Positions 29,718 through 38,084 of a DNA stretch of 64,000 nucleotides are shown here, one piece after another (the first letter of the stretch is position 1; the number at the start of each line of letters is the position of its first letter). A program made the position numbers and the translations under genes. Origin of the DNA: Dyadobacter fermentans DSM 18053 (GTDB lineage: Bacteria; Bacteroidota; Bacteroidia; Cytophagales; Spirosomataceae); assembly GCF_000023125.1 (NCBI RefSeq), contig NC_013037.1, positions 4,993,501-5,057,500 on the forward strand. Reading direction: 5' to 3'. The notes beneath the pieces are model-generated. The model searched no databases. It was not told the DNA's origin and saw only the letters and a list, made by a program, of their open reading frames with translations.

Positions 29718-30770
29718 ATGAAAAGAAAACTCATCATCATCGGTTCCATCGTCCTCATCGGCGTTTTGATCGGCGTAAGATTGGTCGCCAACAAGGCTAA
29801 GATCGACGAGAAGAAGAAAATGCCCGACAATAAAAACGTTACCATTCCGGTAACGGCCATGGCCGTGAAGGAAGGCAGCGCGGATCAGCAACTGATCCGC
29901 ACGGGTAGCCTCATTCCATATAAAGAAGCGGAAATCATGGCCACCGCAGCCGGTAAAGTGCTTTCTGTGAAATATGAACTCGGCTCGCACGTACAGCAAG
30001 GCGCGACGATCGTGAAAGTGGACAGCAAGCTGAAAGAGCTGTCGCTCGAAGCTACGGAACTCAATATTAATAAATTGAAGAAAGACACCGACCGCTACAA
30101 CAAGCTTTTGGCAGGTAATGCAGCCACCGAAGTTCAGGTGAACGATACCAAGTACAACTACGACAATGCATTGAACCAGGCCGAGCAGATCAAACAGCAG
30201 ATCAGCGACGCGTCCATTCAGGCGCCGATCAGCGGCCGCATTGTGAAGAAGAACATCGAGCCGGGCGAGTTTGTGAACGTGGGCACTTCGCTGGGGACCA
30301 TCCTGGATGTATCGCGCCTGAAAGTGCAGGTGATGATCAATGAAAATGATGTGTACAAGCTCAAAGAAGGCCAGCACGTGGCGGTGAGCACCAGCATTTT
30401 CCCTGGTAAAAAGATCGATGGCGTGATTTCCTACATCGCTCCGCAAGGCGACGAGTCGCACAACTATCCGGTGGAAATTACGGTGAAAAACTCGACGGAA
30501 CTGAAAGCGGGTACATTCGTGAGTGTGGAATTCCAGCAAAAAAGCAGCGCGCAGTCGCTCCTAATCCCGCGCAGCGCCCTCGTGGAAAGCGTGCGTAACC
30601 CGTATGTGTACGTGGTGGAAGGCAATGTGGCCAAGCAGCGCAAGATCGAAGTGGGCCGCGAAGTGGGCGACAATGTGGAAGTACTCGGCGGCCTGAAAGC
30701 GGGTGAAACGGTGGTGACGACCGGCCAGATCAACCTCAGCGAAGGCGCCGCGGTGACCGTTACAAAATAA
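29718..30770 (+). CDS. RND efflux periplasmic adaptor (HlyD/MFP family)
   Basis: A 350-aa protein with an N-terminal signal/anchor helix (LIIIGSIVLIGVLIGVRLVA). The split lipoyl domain (GSLIPYKEAEIMATAAGKVL and ASIQAPISGRIVKKNIEPGE) flanks a short coiled-coil hairpin, followed by the barrel domain (VMINENDVYKLKEGQHVAVS) and the membrane-proximal domain (GLKAGETVVTTGQINLSEG). It links the inner-membrane pump to TolC. The pump gene begins 24 bases after its stop. Confidence 0.95.
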   Translation: MKRKLIIIGSIVLIGVLIGVRLVANKAKIDEKKKMPDNKNVTIPVTAMAVKEGSADQQLIRTGSLIPYKEAEIMATAAGKVLSVKYELGSHVQQGATIVKVDSKLKELSLEATELNINKLKKDTDRYNKLLAGNAATEVQVNDTKYNYDNALNQAEQIKQQISDASIQAPISGRIVKKNIEPGEFVNVGTSLGTILDVSRLKVQVMINENDVYKLKEGQHVAVSTSIFPGKKIDGVISYIAPQGDESHNYPVEITVKNSTELKAGTFVSVEFQQKSSAQSLLIPRSALVESVRNPYVYVVEGNVAKQRKIEVGREVGDNVEVLGGLKAGETVVTTGQINLSEGAAVTVTK

Positions 30771-30794
30771 CTTCATCAGCAAACTGAAAGAATT

Positions 30795-33700
30795 ATGTCA
30801 ATTACCGAAGTAGCCGTAAAGAGACCGCTCTTCATCACCGTAGTATTCGTCGTACTGGTACTATTCGGGTTGATCAGCTACAACCAATTGTCTTACAACC
30901 TGTTGCCTAAATTCGAGGCCAATGTTGTGAGCGTGATGACGACCTACCGCGGTGCTTCCGCGGACGAAGTCGAAACGAATGTGACGAAGCATATCGAGGA
31001 TGCTGTGTCGGCCATTGAAGGTCTGGACCAGATCAACTCGACTTCGCAGGAAGGGGTATCGTCCGTGATTATCCAGCTCAAGCAGGGCATTAGCGTCGAT
31101 TTGGCGCAGCAGGAAGCGCAGCGGAAAGTGGAGCAGGTGATTTCGCTCCTGCCCGACGACGCCGACCGCCCCGTGATCAACAAATTCTCGACCGACGAAA
31201 TCCCGGTTTTGAGAATGGGTGTGACGGCGAACCTGTCGCCCTCTGCATTGTACGACCTGATCGACGACAAGCTGAAACCGCAGCTTTCGAACGTGGCGGG
31301 TGTGGGGCAGGTGACCATTATCGGTGGTACCGAGCGCCAGATCCAGGTGAATATCAGTCAGGATAAATTGAAGGCTTACCATTTGTCGATCAGCCAGGTT
31401 TCGGCCGCGATCAACAATGCAAACACTTCTTACCCGGCCGGCCAGGTGAAAACCCAGGACGACCAGTTGTCCATCCGTTTCGATGCCAAGCTCACTACGG
31501 TTGAAAATCTGAGAAATGTAATCGTAGGTAAATCTTCGAATGGCGGACAGGTCTTTTTGAGGGACATTGCCGAGGTGTATGACGGCGTGGCCGATGCTAC
31601 GGCGGTGAATCACATCAATGGCCGTCCGTCGGTGGCATTGCAAATCCAGAAACAATCCGATGCGAACGCGGTGGACGTGAGCAAGCTCACCCGCGAGCGC
31701 CTGACGAGCCTGGAAAAGCAATATGCGTCGCAGGGTTTGAAATTTAACATCGCCTCTGACCAGTCCATTTACACATTGGCATCGGCCGACGCCGTGGTAT
31801 TTGACCTTGGACTCGCCGTGTTGATTGTGTCAGTCGTGATGCTATTGTTCCTTCACAGCTTCCGGAGCTCGATGTTCATCCTCGTGGCGTTGCCGTCGTC
31901 GATGATCCCGACGTTCATTCTGATGAGCGTAATGGGCTTCTCGCTGAACCTGATGACGCTCATGGCGCTCTCGCTCGTGGTGGGTATCCTCGTCGATGAC
32001 TCGATTGTGGTGTTGGAAAACATCAACCGCCACATGGAAATGGGCAAAAGCCGCTGGCAAGCCGCATTGGATGGTCGGGCCGAGATTGGTTTCACCGCAT
32101 TGGCCATTACCCTGGTGGACGTGGTGGTATTCGTGCCGCTCGCATTGACGCAGGGCCTCATCGGTAATATTTTGCGCGAGTTCTCGCTCGTAGTCGTGTT
32201 CTCGACATTGATGAGTTTGCTCGTGTCATTCACCTTGACGCCGCTGCTTGCATCGCGTTTCGGTAAGGTGGAGGTTTTGGATAAAAACACGCTTTGGGGC
32301 CGTTTGAACCTTGGTTTCGAGAAATTTCTGGATAATATCAAAGAAGAATACGGTCGCATCCTCACCTGGGTGCTGGGCCACAAGCGCTACATTTTCCTGC
32401 TTTCTCTGGCATTGATCATCGGGTCGATTGCGTTGGTACCGGGCGGGTTCGTGGGAGCGGCATTCATGCAGCAAAGCGACCGCGGCGAGTTGAATGTGTC
32501 GATTGAACTCGCGCCGACGGCGTCCGTTTACCAAACCAACCAGGTAGCGCAGCGTGTGGAGAAAATCCTTTTGGCCAAACCCGAAGTGACCAAGGTATTT
32601 ACCAATGTCGGTTACAGCAGCACCGGTTTGGGAACCACTTCCAACAGCAACATTGCCGATTTGACTGTGCAATTGGTCGATAAGAAAGAGCGTACGGTTT
32701 CTTCCGAAGAATTTGGTCAAAGCATTGAAAAAGAGGTATTGCAAATCCCGGGCGTAAAAGTGACCGTGGCGCCGACTTCGATTACCGGTAATGCCAACCA
32801 GGCGCCGATCCAGGTGGCCGTAAAAGGTACGGACATGACCGTGATCCGCAAAACGGCCGCGCAAGTGAAGGAAATCGTGGCTTCCGTGCCGGGAACTTCC
32901 AACGTGGATTACTCGGTGGACGACCCGAAACCGGAAGTAGGCGTGACCCTCGACCGGGAGAAAATGGCGCAGCTCGGCATCAATGCCGCCGAAGTGGGAG
33001 CGACCTTGCAAACCGCCTTCCGCGGCGACGACCGTTCGAAGTTCAAACAGAATGGTAAGGAGTACGACATCATGGTGAACCTCGACCAGATCGACCGTTC
33101 GAAAGCCGATGACATCCGCCAGCTCACTTTCGTGAACAACCAGGGCCAGACTTTCGAGCTCGCTCAGTTCGCGACCGTGAAAGAAGGCATGGGCGAAAGC
33201 GTCCTTCAACGCATCGACCGCCTGTCGTCGATCACGATCAACTCGCAGGTAATCGGCCGTCCATCCGGCTCGATCGGTGCCGACATCCAGGCCAAAATGG
33301 CCAGCGTGAAGCTCCCCGAAGGCATCAGCATCGAATACCGCGGTGACCTGAAAAACCAGGCCGACGCATTCGGCAGCCTCGGCGCGGCATTGCTCCTGGG
33401 TATCATTTTGATCTACCTCATCATGGTGGCGCTTTATGAAAGTACCATTTATCCATTCGTGGTACTCTTCTCGATCCCGGTAGCCCTCGTAGGCGCATTG
33501 ACCGCCCTGGCTTTGACCATGGAAAGCTTGACGATCTTCTCGATTGTGGGTATGATCATGCTCCTCGGTCTGGTAGCCAAAAACGCGATTTTGATCGTGG
33601 ACTTTGCGAATCAGCTGAAAGAAGAAGGTTATGCATTGAAAGAAGCGCTGATCGAAGCGGGTAAGGAACGTTTACGTCCGATCTTGATGACTACCATCGC

Positions 33701-33917
33701 GATGATTGCGGGTATGCTGCCGATCGCATTGGCCTCCGGTGACGGTGCTGAGGTGAAGAATGGGATGGCTTGGGTGATCATTGGGGGGTTGACCAGTTCC
33801 TTGCTTTTGACTTTGTTCCTGGTTCCTAGTGCTTATTATGTGGTGGATAGGATTAAGGAGAAGCTTGCCAAGCGGAAGAAGCGGAAGAATAGGGAGGAGT
33901 TGGTTTTGGAGGCTTGA
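30795..33917 (+). CDS. RND family efflux transporter permease (HAE-1 like)
   Basis: A 1040-aa AcrB-type pump of normal length: twelve membrane helices in two sixes, each half with a large periplasmic porter domain. It begins MSITEVAVKRPLFITVVFVV. The proton-relay aspartate pair is in SLVVGILVDDSIVVLENINR (helix 4), and the helix-10 lysine region is in GLVAKNAILIVDFANQ. It exports drugs or other toxic compounds from periplasm and membrane with the proton force. The substrate range cannot be told. It is the last gene of the operon, which ends at the hairpin 33972-34007. The C-terminus is Lys/Arg-rich. Confidence 0.96.
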   Translation: MSITEVAVKRPLFITVVFVVLVLFGLISYNQLSYNLLPKFEANVVSVMTTYRGASADEVETNVTKHIEDAVSAIEGLDQINSTSQEGVSSVIIQLKQGISVDLAQQEAQRKVEQVISLLPDDADRPVINKFSTDEIPVLRMGVTANLSPSALYDLIDDKLKPQLSNVAGVGQVTIIGGTERQIQVNISQDKLKAYHLSISQVSAAINNANTSYPAGQVKTQDDQLSIRFDAKLTTVENLRNVIVGKSSNGGQVFLRDIAEVYDGVADATAVNHINGRPSVALQIQKQSDANAVDVSKLTRERLTSLEKQYASQGLKFNIASDQSIYTLASADAVVFDLGLAVLIVSVVMLLFLHSFRSSMFILVALPSSMIPTFILMSVMGFSLNLMTLMALSLVVGILVDDSIVVLENINRHMEMGKSRWQAALDGRAEIGFTALAITLVDVVVFVPLALTQGLIGNILREFSLVVVFSTLMSLLVSFTLTPLLASRFGKVEVLDKNTLWGRLNLGFEKFLDNIKEEYGRILTWVLGHKRYIFLLSLALIIGSIALVPGGFVGAAFMQQSDRGELNVSIELAPTASVYQTNQVAQRVEKILLAKPEVTKVFTNVGYSSTGLGTTSNSNIADLTVQLVDKKERTVSSEEFGQSIEKEVLQIPGVKVTVAPTSITGNANQAPIQVAVKGTDMTVIRKTAAQVKEIVASVPGTSNVDYSVDDPKPEVGVTLDREKMAQLGINAAEVGATLQTAFRGDDRSKFKQNGKEYDIMVNLDQIDRSKADDIRQLTFVNNQGQTFELAQFATVKEGMGESVLQRIDRLSSITINSQVIGRPSGSIGADIQAKMASVKLPEGISIEYRGDLKNQADAFGSLGAALLLGIILIYLIMVALYESTIYPFVVLFSIPVALVGALTALALTMESLTIFSIVGMIMLLGLVAKNAILIVDFANQLKEEGYALKEALIEAGKERLRPILMTTIAMIAGMLPIALASGDGAEVKNGMAWVIIGGLTSSLLLTLFLVPSAYYVVDRIKEKLAKRKKRKNREELVLEA

Positions 33918-33971
33918 TGATGCCTTGGTGCTGGCGCCCAATGATCATGTCGGGTGGCATGGAGATGAATG

Positions 33972-34007
33972 AAACGCCCCGCTGTCGGTTGATAGCGGGG
34001 CGTTTTT
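33972..34007 (+). terminator. Terminator of the efflux operon
   Basis: AAACGCCCCGCT (33972-33983) and AGCGGGGCGTTT (33994-34005) form a perfect 12-bp stem with a 10-base loop, followed by T residues. It also borders the convergent PIN gene, whose stop codon is at 34006. Confidence 0.85.
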
Positions 34008-34440
34008 ATAGCAATGCATCATACAATTCGGCCGTGCTGATCGTTCGCTCGAAGCCCATCTTACGCAGGTGATCGACCAGCTTCTTATCGCCGGTCCATA
34101 GCATGGCGCCTGTTTGCAAGGCGAGAGCCACATAGTTAATGTCAAATGAATCAACGCCTGCTGTGAGCCGTTCCGCTTCTTTCCAATGCTCAGGCTCTAT
34201 TAATGTTTCATTGTAAAGGTGCATGCTGGTGAGCACATCGAATAGGTCATCGATGACTTCATCAACTGATTTCTTTGAATACTTTACAATTTTGGATTGA
34301 TGCTTGAAAAGCTCTACAACCGCATAATAGCAGCTTATGCGCCGGGCAGGTAAATCGGGATGGGTGAGAATTTTGGCCAGTTTACCATCTGGCGTGATGA
34401 GGGCACTGAAAATGATGTTTACGTCTACAACTATAATCAC
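34006..34440 (-). CDS. PIN domain toxin
   Basis: A 144-aa PIN protein starting with GTG. The four expected acidic positions are visible: Asp in MIIVVDVNIIFSAL, Glu in YYAVVELFKH, and Asp residues in GVDSFDINYVALAL and TGDKKLVDH. PIN toxins are Mg-dependent ribonucleases; VapC relatives cut tRNA or rRNA. The GTG start overlaps the stop of the small upstream gene (GTGA), the usual antitoxin-toxin arrangement. Confidence 0.85.
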   Translation of the reverse strand: MIIVVDVNIIFSALITPDGKLAKILTHPDLPARRISCYYAVVELFKHQSKIVKYSKKSVDEVIDDLFDVLTSMHLYNETLIEPEHWKEAERLTAGVDSFDINYVALALQTGAMLWTGDKKLVDHLRKMGFERTISTAELYDALL

Positions 34441-34643
34441 GTGATAAAACGGCTACGGTTCTCCGCCCACCATGTGCTATGCACTTCACGTGCGAGTTCT
34501 GCGGCCTCTTCCTCCGTTCCGGCATTTCGGGCGTTGGATTCGATGAAGCGGAAATAGCTGGTAAGCTTTTGTACTTCCTCCATATTGATGAGGGAAGCGT
34601 TGAGCCGTATGACGATGTCTTCGTTTTGTCTTTCAATTTTCAT
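34437..34643 (-). CDS. Small antitoxin of the PIN pair
   Basis: A 68-aa acidic helical protein, MKIERQNEDIVIRLNASLIN followed by SYFRFIESNARNAGTEEEAA, encoded directly before the PIN toxin with a GTGA overlap. There is no clear DNA-binding motif. Size, charge and position support an antitoxin that masks the PIN active site; I do not recognise the family. Confidence 0.75.
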   Translation of the reverse strand: MKIERQNEDIVIRLNASLINMEEVQKLTSYFRFIESNARNAGTEEEAAELAREVHSTWWAENRSRFIT

Positions 34644-34732
34644 TGTCGCGTCGTCAGTTGTAATGACAATTTAACCAAATTTCGCAAGACATAATCCTGG
34701 GAATGAGCAGAAGGCTTGAAATCAACTATTAA

Positions 34733-34773
34733 AAGGGCTCAGAAGTCGAAGGATTGGCGATTCCTGAGCCCTT
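34733..34773 (-). terminator. Terminator of the 80-aa ORF
   Basis: AAGGGCTCAG (34733-34742) and CTGAGCCCTT (34764-34773) form a perfect 10-bp stem. On the minus strand it follows the stop codon of the 80-aa gene and is trailed by TTTTAATAG. Confidence 0.7.
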
Positions 34774-34782
34774 CATTTACAA

Positions 34783-35025
34783 TCACGCTTTCACACTTTC
34801 AATGCGCTGCATGAAGAAGATCAGCTCCCGGAAAGTCATGAAAATGTCACTAACACGCGGATTGTAGCCCGCTTCTTGCTGAAATGCCATTGCATCGCTG
34901 TAAATCGACCACAGATGATCCAGCATTTCGGAAGGGCTGCCTGCGTTTAAAAGTTCCTGTACTTGCCTGCCATAGGCAAGGCATACCGAATCCGTAAATT
35001 CGGCTGTGTGTGTTGATGTTGTCAT
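34783..35025 (-). CDS. Small protein of unknown function, 80 aa
   Basis: MTTSTHTAEFTDSVCLAYGR, then SPSEMLDHLWSIYSDAMAFQ and FMTFRELIFFMQRIESVKA: a soluble, mostly helical protein with no known motif. It has its own terminator and a leader, ACCTAAAAATTGTAA, that is repeated 125 bases upstream. A structured element lies directly upstream. This looks like a real small gene of an accessory locus; no function can be given. Confidence 0.6.
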   Translation of the reverse strand: MTTSTHTAEFTDSVCLAYGRQVQELLNAGSPSEMLDHLWSIYSDAMAFQQEAGYNPRVSDIFMTFRELIFFMQRIESVKA

Positions 35026-35029
35026 TATT

Positions 35030-35044
35030 TTACAATTTTTAGGT
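35030..35044 (-). repeat. Leader direct repeat, copy 1
   Basis: On the minus strand ACCTAAAAATTGTAA, ending five bases before the ATG of the 80-aa ORF. An identical 15-base copy lies at 35155-35169, and the bases after both copies also agree (nATnATGA). Confidence 0.75.
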
Positions 35045-35056
35045 TGGAAAAATAAT

Positions 35057-35129
35057 GCCCTGCCTAAGGTGACCTAACGTATGTAACTACGTCCGGGGGG
35101 CTTTCGCCACACCCACACCATCGCAGGGC
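35057..35129 (-). ncRNA. Structured RNA-like element, copy A
   Basis: The ends GCCCTGC (35057-35063) and GCAGGGC (35123-35129) pair; inside are GGTG/CACC (35068-35071 with 35116-35119), ACGTA/TACGT (35077-35081 with 35088-35092) and GGG/CCC (35095-35097 with 35112-35114) closing a hairpin that reads GCGAAAGC, a GNRA loop, on the minus strand. This gives a three-way-junction shape. Copy B at 35332-35405 has the same plan with changed but still pairing bases. It lies between two small ORFs. I do not know a named family for it. Confidence 0.55.
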
Positions 35130-35150
35130 AATGCTAGCAAGATTCTTCAT
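35064..35150 (-). CDS. Possible 28-aa ORF overlapping element A
   Basis: ATG at 35150 gives MKNLASIALRWCGCGESPPD and eight more residues before a stop. It has the same ACCTAAAAATTGTAA leader as the 80-aa ORF. Most of the frame lies inside the structured element and the frame is not kept in element B, so it may be an upstream ORF rather than a working protein. Confidence 0.25.
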   Translation of the reverse strand: MKNLASIALRWCGCGESPPDVVTYVRSP

Positions 35151-35154
35151 GATG

Positions 35155-35169
35155 TTACAATTTTTAGGT
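35155..35169 (-). repeat. Leader direct repeat, copy 2
   Basis: Identical to 35030-35044; on the minus strand it ends five bases before the ATG at 35150. A looser version, AACCTAAGATAG, stands before the ATG at 35451. Confidence 0.75.
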
Positions 35170-35220
35170 AGGCGTAAGTTGGGAAAGCGGCGTAAAAAAT
35201 GCAAGAAGATGTTACTGCGA

Positions 35221-35451
35221 TTATCTGCCGGTCAATTTCTGGAATGTAAATGCATTGAGGGTTATAAGATTATGCGCGCCGCATATATTTCGCGAAAAGA
35301 ATTGCTGTAAGTACTGGAAGATGGAAAATGTGCCCTGTTTTAGGTGTCCTAATGCACAGTAAAAGCATTCGGGTGGCTTTCGCAGTTCCCGCACCATAAC
35401 AGGGCAAAACTTTAAAGCTTCTTTATCGGGAACTGTAAGTAATTTCAACAT
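35221..35451 (-). CDS. Possible 76-aa ORF containing element B
   Basis: Begins MLKLLTVPDKEALKFCPVMV and ends FTFQKLTGR. About a third of it is the structured element, read in another frame than the ORF over element A, so its coding nature is doubtful. Cys-rich middle (CFYCALGH) but no recognisable domain. Confidence 0.25.
   Translation of the reverse strand: MLKLLTVPDKEALKFCPVMVRELRKPPECFYCALGHLKQGTFSIFQYLQQFFSRNICGAHNLITLNAFTFQKLTGR
35332..35405 (-). ncRNA. Structured RNA-like element, copy B
   Basis: GCCCTGTT (35332-35339) pairs with AACAGGGC (35398-35405); GGTG/CACC at 35343-35346 and 35392-35395; AATGC/GCATT at 35351-35355 and 35365-35369; CGGG/CCCG at 35370-35373 and 35388-35391, enclosing GCGAAAGC on the minus strand. 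Compared with copy A, the third stem has changed on both sides while keeping all pairs, as has the inner end of the outer stem. Confidence 0.55.
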
Positions 35452-35486
35452 GAGCTATCTTAGGTTGCAAATGAGATAACCCATTA

Positions 35487-35972
35487 TCAAGGCGACCATT
35501 GGTTAAGCCTAATCTTGCATTCTAAGAGAGGCAGCCGATGAAAACCTTTCATGAGCAGGCTCAATGCTTCGCAAAGTTCCAATCCCGTCGAGAGGCCCTG
35601 TTCGAAAAACAAGTCCATAAGCCAAAGCATCCCATGCACTTCAATGTGGTAATGTTGACACGTGCTACGCAAGAGTTGGTCGTTGGTGAGAATCAAATAA
35701 TCTTCGCCAGTCTTGGCAAACAAAAACAAACCCGTGTCGACGACGGACAGCCCACGGGGAATCGGCCAACTCTCGATCAGCCTGATGTCGTCGGCGGAAA
35801 AACTGGAAACAATGAGATTACCGCTTTCAATGAATGGCGACAAAACAGCTTGTTGATATCCCAGCAGTTCGTTGATGACTTCTTCGGTCGTCGTTATGCT
35901 GACGCCGATTTTGAACAGGTTGATCTTGATGAGGTCGATGAAAATGTTGGTATCAGTGACCGCTATTCTCAT
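35487..35972 (-). CDS. PIN domain protein partnered with XRE-COG2856
   Basis: A 161-aa PIN-fold protein: MRIAVTDTNIFIDLIKINLF holds the first Asp, TTEEVINELLGYQ the Glu, and LSVVDTGLFLFAK and LILTNDQLL two more Asp residues, so the nuclease site appears complete. The C-terminal 40 residues extend past the usual domain. The start lies inside the last 20 bases of the XRE gene, so the two are translated together. A toxin or effector ribonuclease held by the upstream protein is the simplest reading (inferred). Confidence 0.8.
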   Translation of the reverse strand: MRIAVTDTNIFIDLIKINLFKIGVSITTTEEVINELLGYQQAVLSPFIESGNLIVSSFSADDIRLIESWPIPRGLSVVDTGLFLFAKTGEDYLILTNDQLLRSTCQHYHIEVHGMLWLMDLFFEQGLSTGLELCEALSLLMKGFHRLPLLECKIRLNQWSP

Positions 35973-37044
35973 CCAGCATCTTGTCTAAATATTCCCTGAA
36001 TTCCGCGACTTTCATGTTCATCAGCGAGGCGGCTTTGCTTTCGGAGACAATTCCACAAGCCAGTGCTCGGAGAAGAAGTTGCTGAAATCGGTATGGTTCC
36101 TCAATTCCCGCAAAGCTGCCGCCATCGTGGGCTTTCAACCCTGCATTATATTGAACCATTTGTTCGGTAAAGTGGGATTGGGAAATGATCCCGTTTTGCC
36201 GGAGTGCTGATAAAATCACGCTGATCGGAGCACCATGAATGCGCTGAAAAAGTAAAAGTTCAGTGATATGAATTGAGGTACGGTACTCCCCAAAGGCTTC
36301 GATCAACGACAATCTCGGTGCTAACAGTGCCCCTGCAAAAGCATCGCAAACGGTCTTAGCTTCCTTCGTTTCCAGCTCCGAGACGTCGATGTACAGATTT
36401 ACGAATTCCCGAAGCAATATAAAGCGTTTCCTGACAAGCGGGATAGCCGGGTTCTCGTTGACTACAATGCAACCTTTTTCTCCGCTGACAATGGTGGAGA
36501 ATCCATCAAATGTGGCCTCGGGCAGCGATTCTTCTGAAACCATAAGAACTTTCAACCCATTCGTTTCCAAAATGCCGCTAATGTTGTGCAATGGACCGGT
36601 TCCTACGTTCCAGATCATCTGGCGAACATGCAATGCGGCTTGGTTTATTGCCGCATAATCGCCTGGCACCAGTTTCACGCTTTGAAATGGCCACTGAGTT
36701 TGATGCTTAATTCCAAGCAAATCTTCGAGTTCCAGAAATCGCTCAAAGTAATCGCTCGCCAACTCGAGAACGCGTCCGCCCGCCTTTTTTCCTGCTTTTT
36801 GGATTTTCTTCGAGTCGAGTTCAGCAACCGTTGCAAAAGAAGGTTTCAGAAAATAGTCAAGCGGCTGGTCAAGTGCATTACTCAGTTTGATCAACTGATT
36901 GCCATTGGGCACCTGGCTACCGTTTTCCAGCCTGTGCAGTAGTTGTTTGTTAAATGGTCTCCCTAGCATAATAGCCAATTTTTGTAGTGACAATCCCTTC
37001 ATTTTCCGGGCGGTGGTCAATCGGTAGGGGAACGGCGAGTCCAT
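35953..37044 (-). CDS. XRE HTH protein fused to degenerate ImmA/IrrE (COG2856) domain
   Basis: A 363-aa protein. Residues 8-66 are an XRE helix-turn-helix (LTTARKMKGLSLQKLAIMLG, then RLENGSQVPNGNQLIKLSNA). From about 130 to 270 it follows the ImmA/IrrE peptidase layout (KGCIVVNENPAIPLVRKRFI), but where the family has AHELGH the sequence reads LLREFVNLYI, so both zinc histidines and the catalytic Glu pattern are lost; the later CDAFAGALLAPRLSL block is kept. In intact relatives the peptidase cleaves a repressor in response to a signal. Here it is probably a sensor or antitoxin for the overlapping PIN gene, without protease activity (inferred). Confidence 0.8.
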   Translation of the reverse strand: MDSPFPYRLTTARKMKGLSLQKLAIMLGRPFNKQLLHRLENGSQVPNGNQLIKLSNALDQPLDYFLKPSFATVAELDSKKIQKAGKKAGGRVLELASDYFERFLELEDLLGIKHQTQWPFQSVKLVPGDYAAINQAALHVRQMIWNVGTGPLHNISGILETNGLKVLMVSEESLPEATFDGFSTIVSGEKGCIVVNENPAIPLVRKRFILLREFVNLYIDVSELETKEAKTVCDAFAGALLAPRLSLIEAFGEYRTSIHITELLLFQRIHGAPISVILSALRQNGIISQSHFTEQMVQYNAGLKAHDGGSFAGIEEPYRFQQLLLRALACGIVSESKAASLMNMKVAEFREYLDKMLDENSGH

Positions 37045-37237
37045 GTTGAGTAGTGAAGGTAGGCGTTGTCCTGCACTTCGTGCCGTTAAGTTAGTGAATT
37101 GTTACAAAAACTAAAAAATGTCCGCAAAAGTCCGGCAAAGTCGATCAACTTGGAAATCAACTTGCAGATTTAACATCGCGCGTTAAATTTACAAGGATCA
37201 AAACCTGTCATAGCTCCAACCGTGTTCCGCTCTAAAT

Positions 37238-38017
37238 ATGAAACAATATATTCTTCCAAGCCTGATCCTGCTTATCAGCACCAGTGTCCTTGCACAGCAA
37301 ACCACTGAGGCGAACCCTCAAAAGCCGTACGTGCAACTGATCCAGGGAAGCGAGCAATCCGCCTATAAACGTTTGGAACTTCGGTCGGATATTGATACGA
37401 CATGGTTTCGGTGGAAGGAGCGGGGATATAGCTTTGGTTTTGCACGAGATAAAACACCGATGTACACGACCGTTGACGGCATCCTGAGCACGCCGTACAT
37501 GATTCAGGTGCGCGGTAATGCAGAGGAACGGAACCGGAAGCGATGGGGATATCACGTGTTTGAAGGGTATGCGAAAGACGATAAGTCGCGCATCACCATG
37601 CTTGTCAATAAACATATCGAGGCTGAGCGACCGGTGGCAGAGCTTTACTATTACTCGACGGTCTATAACCACGACGAGACGGCCTACAACTGGTTTAAAA
37701 TCGGCTCCGACGTTCGGCAGCATTCATTTATGTTCGGGCGCGACAAGGCGCTGTTCTACGGCTCGCTCAAACTGACCAACGCATTAACGCTCGGTGCGAT
37801 CGGAAAAGAAGATGTTTCGGCCACAAAGCCGAACGGTGACGATGAACAGAATGCGGAGAAAGATGCCAAATATGTCAATTACAAAGAGCTGAAAAACGGC
37901 GGGGATGGGACGATCTTTTACGATAAGGATCGCGACATCGTAGTGATCAAAATCAAAGGGAAGTGGATGAAAGTCGCTGTGGAAGCGCTTCCGGATGGGG
38001 TTAGTTATGATTTCTAA
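37238..38017 (+). CDS. Secreted protein of unknown function
   Basis: A 259-aa protein with a signal peptide (YILPSLILLISTSVLAQ). The mature part is rich in aromatic and charged residues (DTTWFRWKERGYSFGFARDK, HSFMFGRDKALFYGSLKLTN) and ends with NGGDGTIFYDKDRDIVVIKI, a pattern seen in phage-like or adhesion proteins where a short sheet displays product values, but no family is recognised. It stands alone, divergent from the XRE gene. Confidence 0.65.
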   Translation: MKQYILPSLILLISTSVLAQQTTEANPQKPYVQLIQGSEQSAYKRLELRSDIDTTWFRWKERGYSFGFARDKTPMYTTVDGILSTPYMIQVRGNAEERNRKRWGYHVFEGYAKDDKSRITMLVNKHIEAERPVAELYYYSTVYNHDETAYNWFKIGSDVRQHSFMFGRDKALFYGSLKLTNALTLGAIGKEDVSATKPNGDDEQNAEKDAKYVNYKELKNGGDGTIFYDKDRDIVVIKIKGKWMKVAVEALPDGVSYDF

Positions 38018-38018
38018 A

Positions 38019-38060
38019 AAGGGCCAGAAATCGCCAAAACCTGACAACTTCTGACCCCTT
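38019..38060. terminator. Weak hairpin between convergent genes
   Basis: AAGGGCCAGAA (38019-38029) can pair with TTCTGACCCCTT (38049-38060) with a bulge. It lies just after the 259-aa gene and before the end of the convergent GtaA-like gene. Confidence 0.35.
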
Positions 38061-38084
38061 GACTTCACGACTAAGCGAAGCTTA

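Noticed and set aside
35064..35451. Protein family hidden in the repeated elements (CPxMV..RKPP in one frame)
   Set aside because: The shared residues come from shared bases; the ORF over copy A uses another frame, and that frame in copy A has a stop, so conservation is not at protein level.
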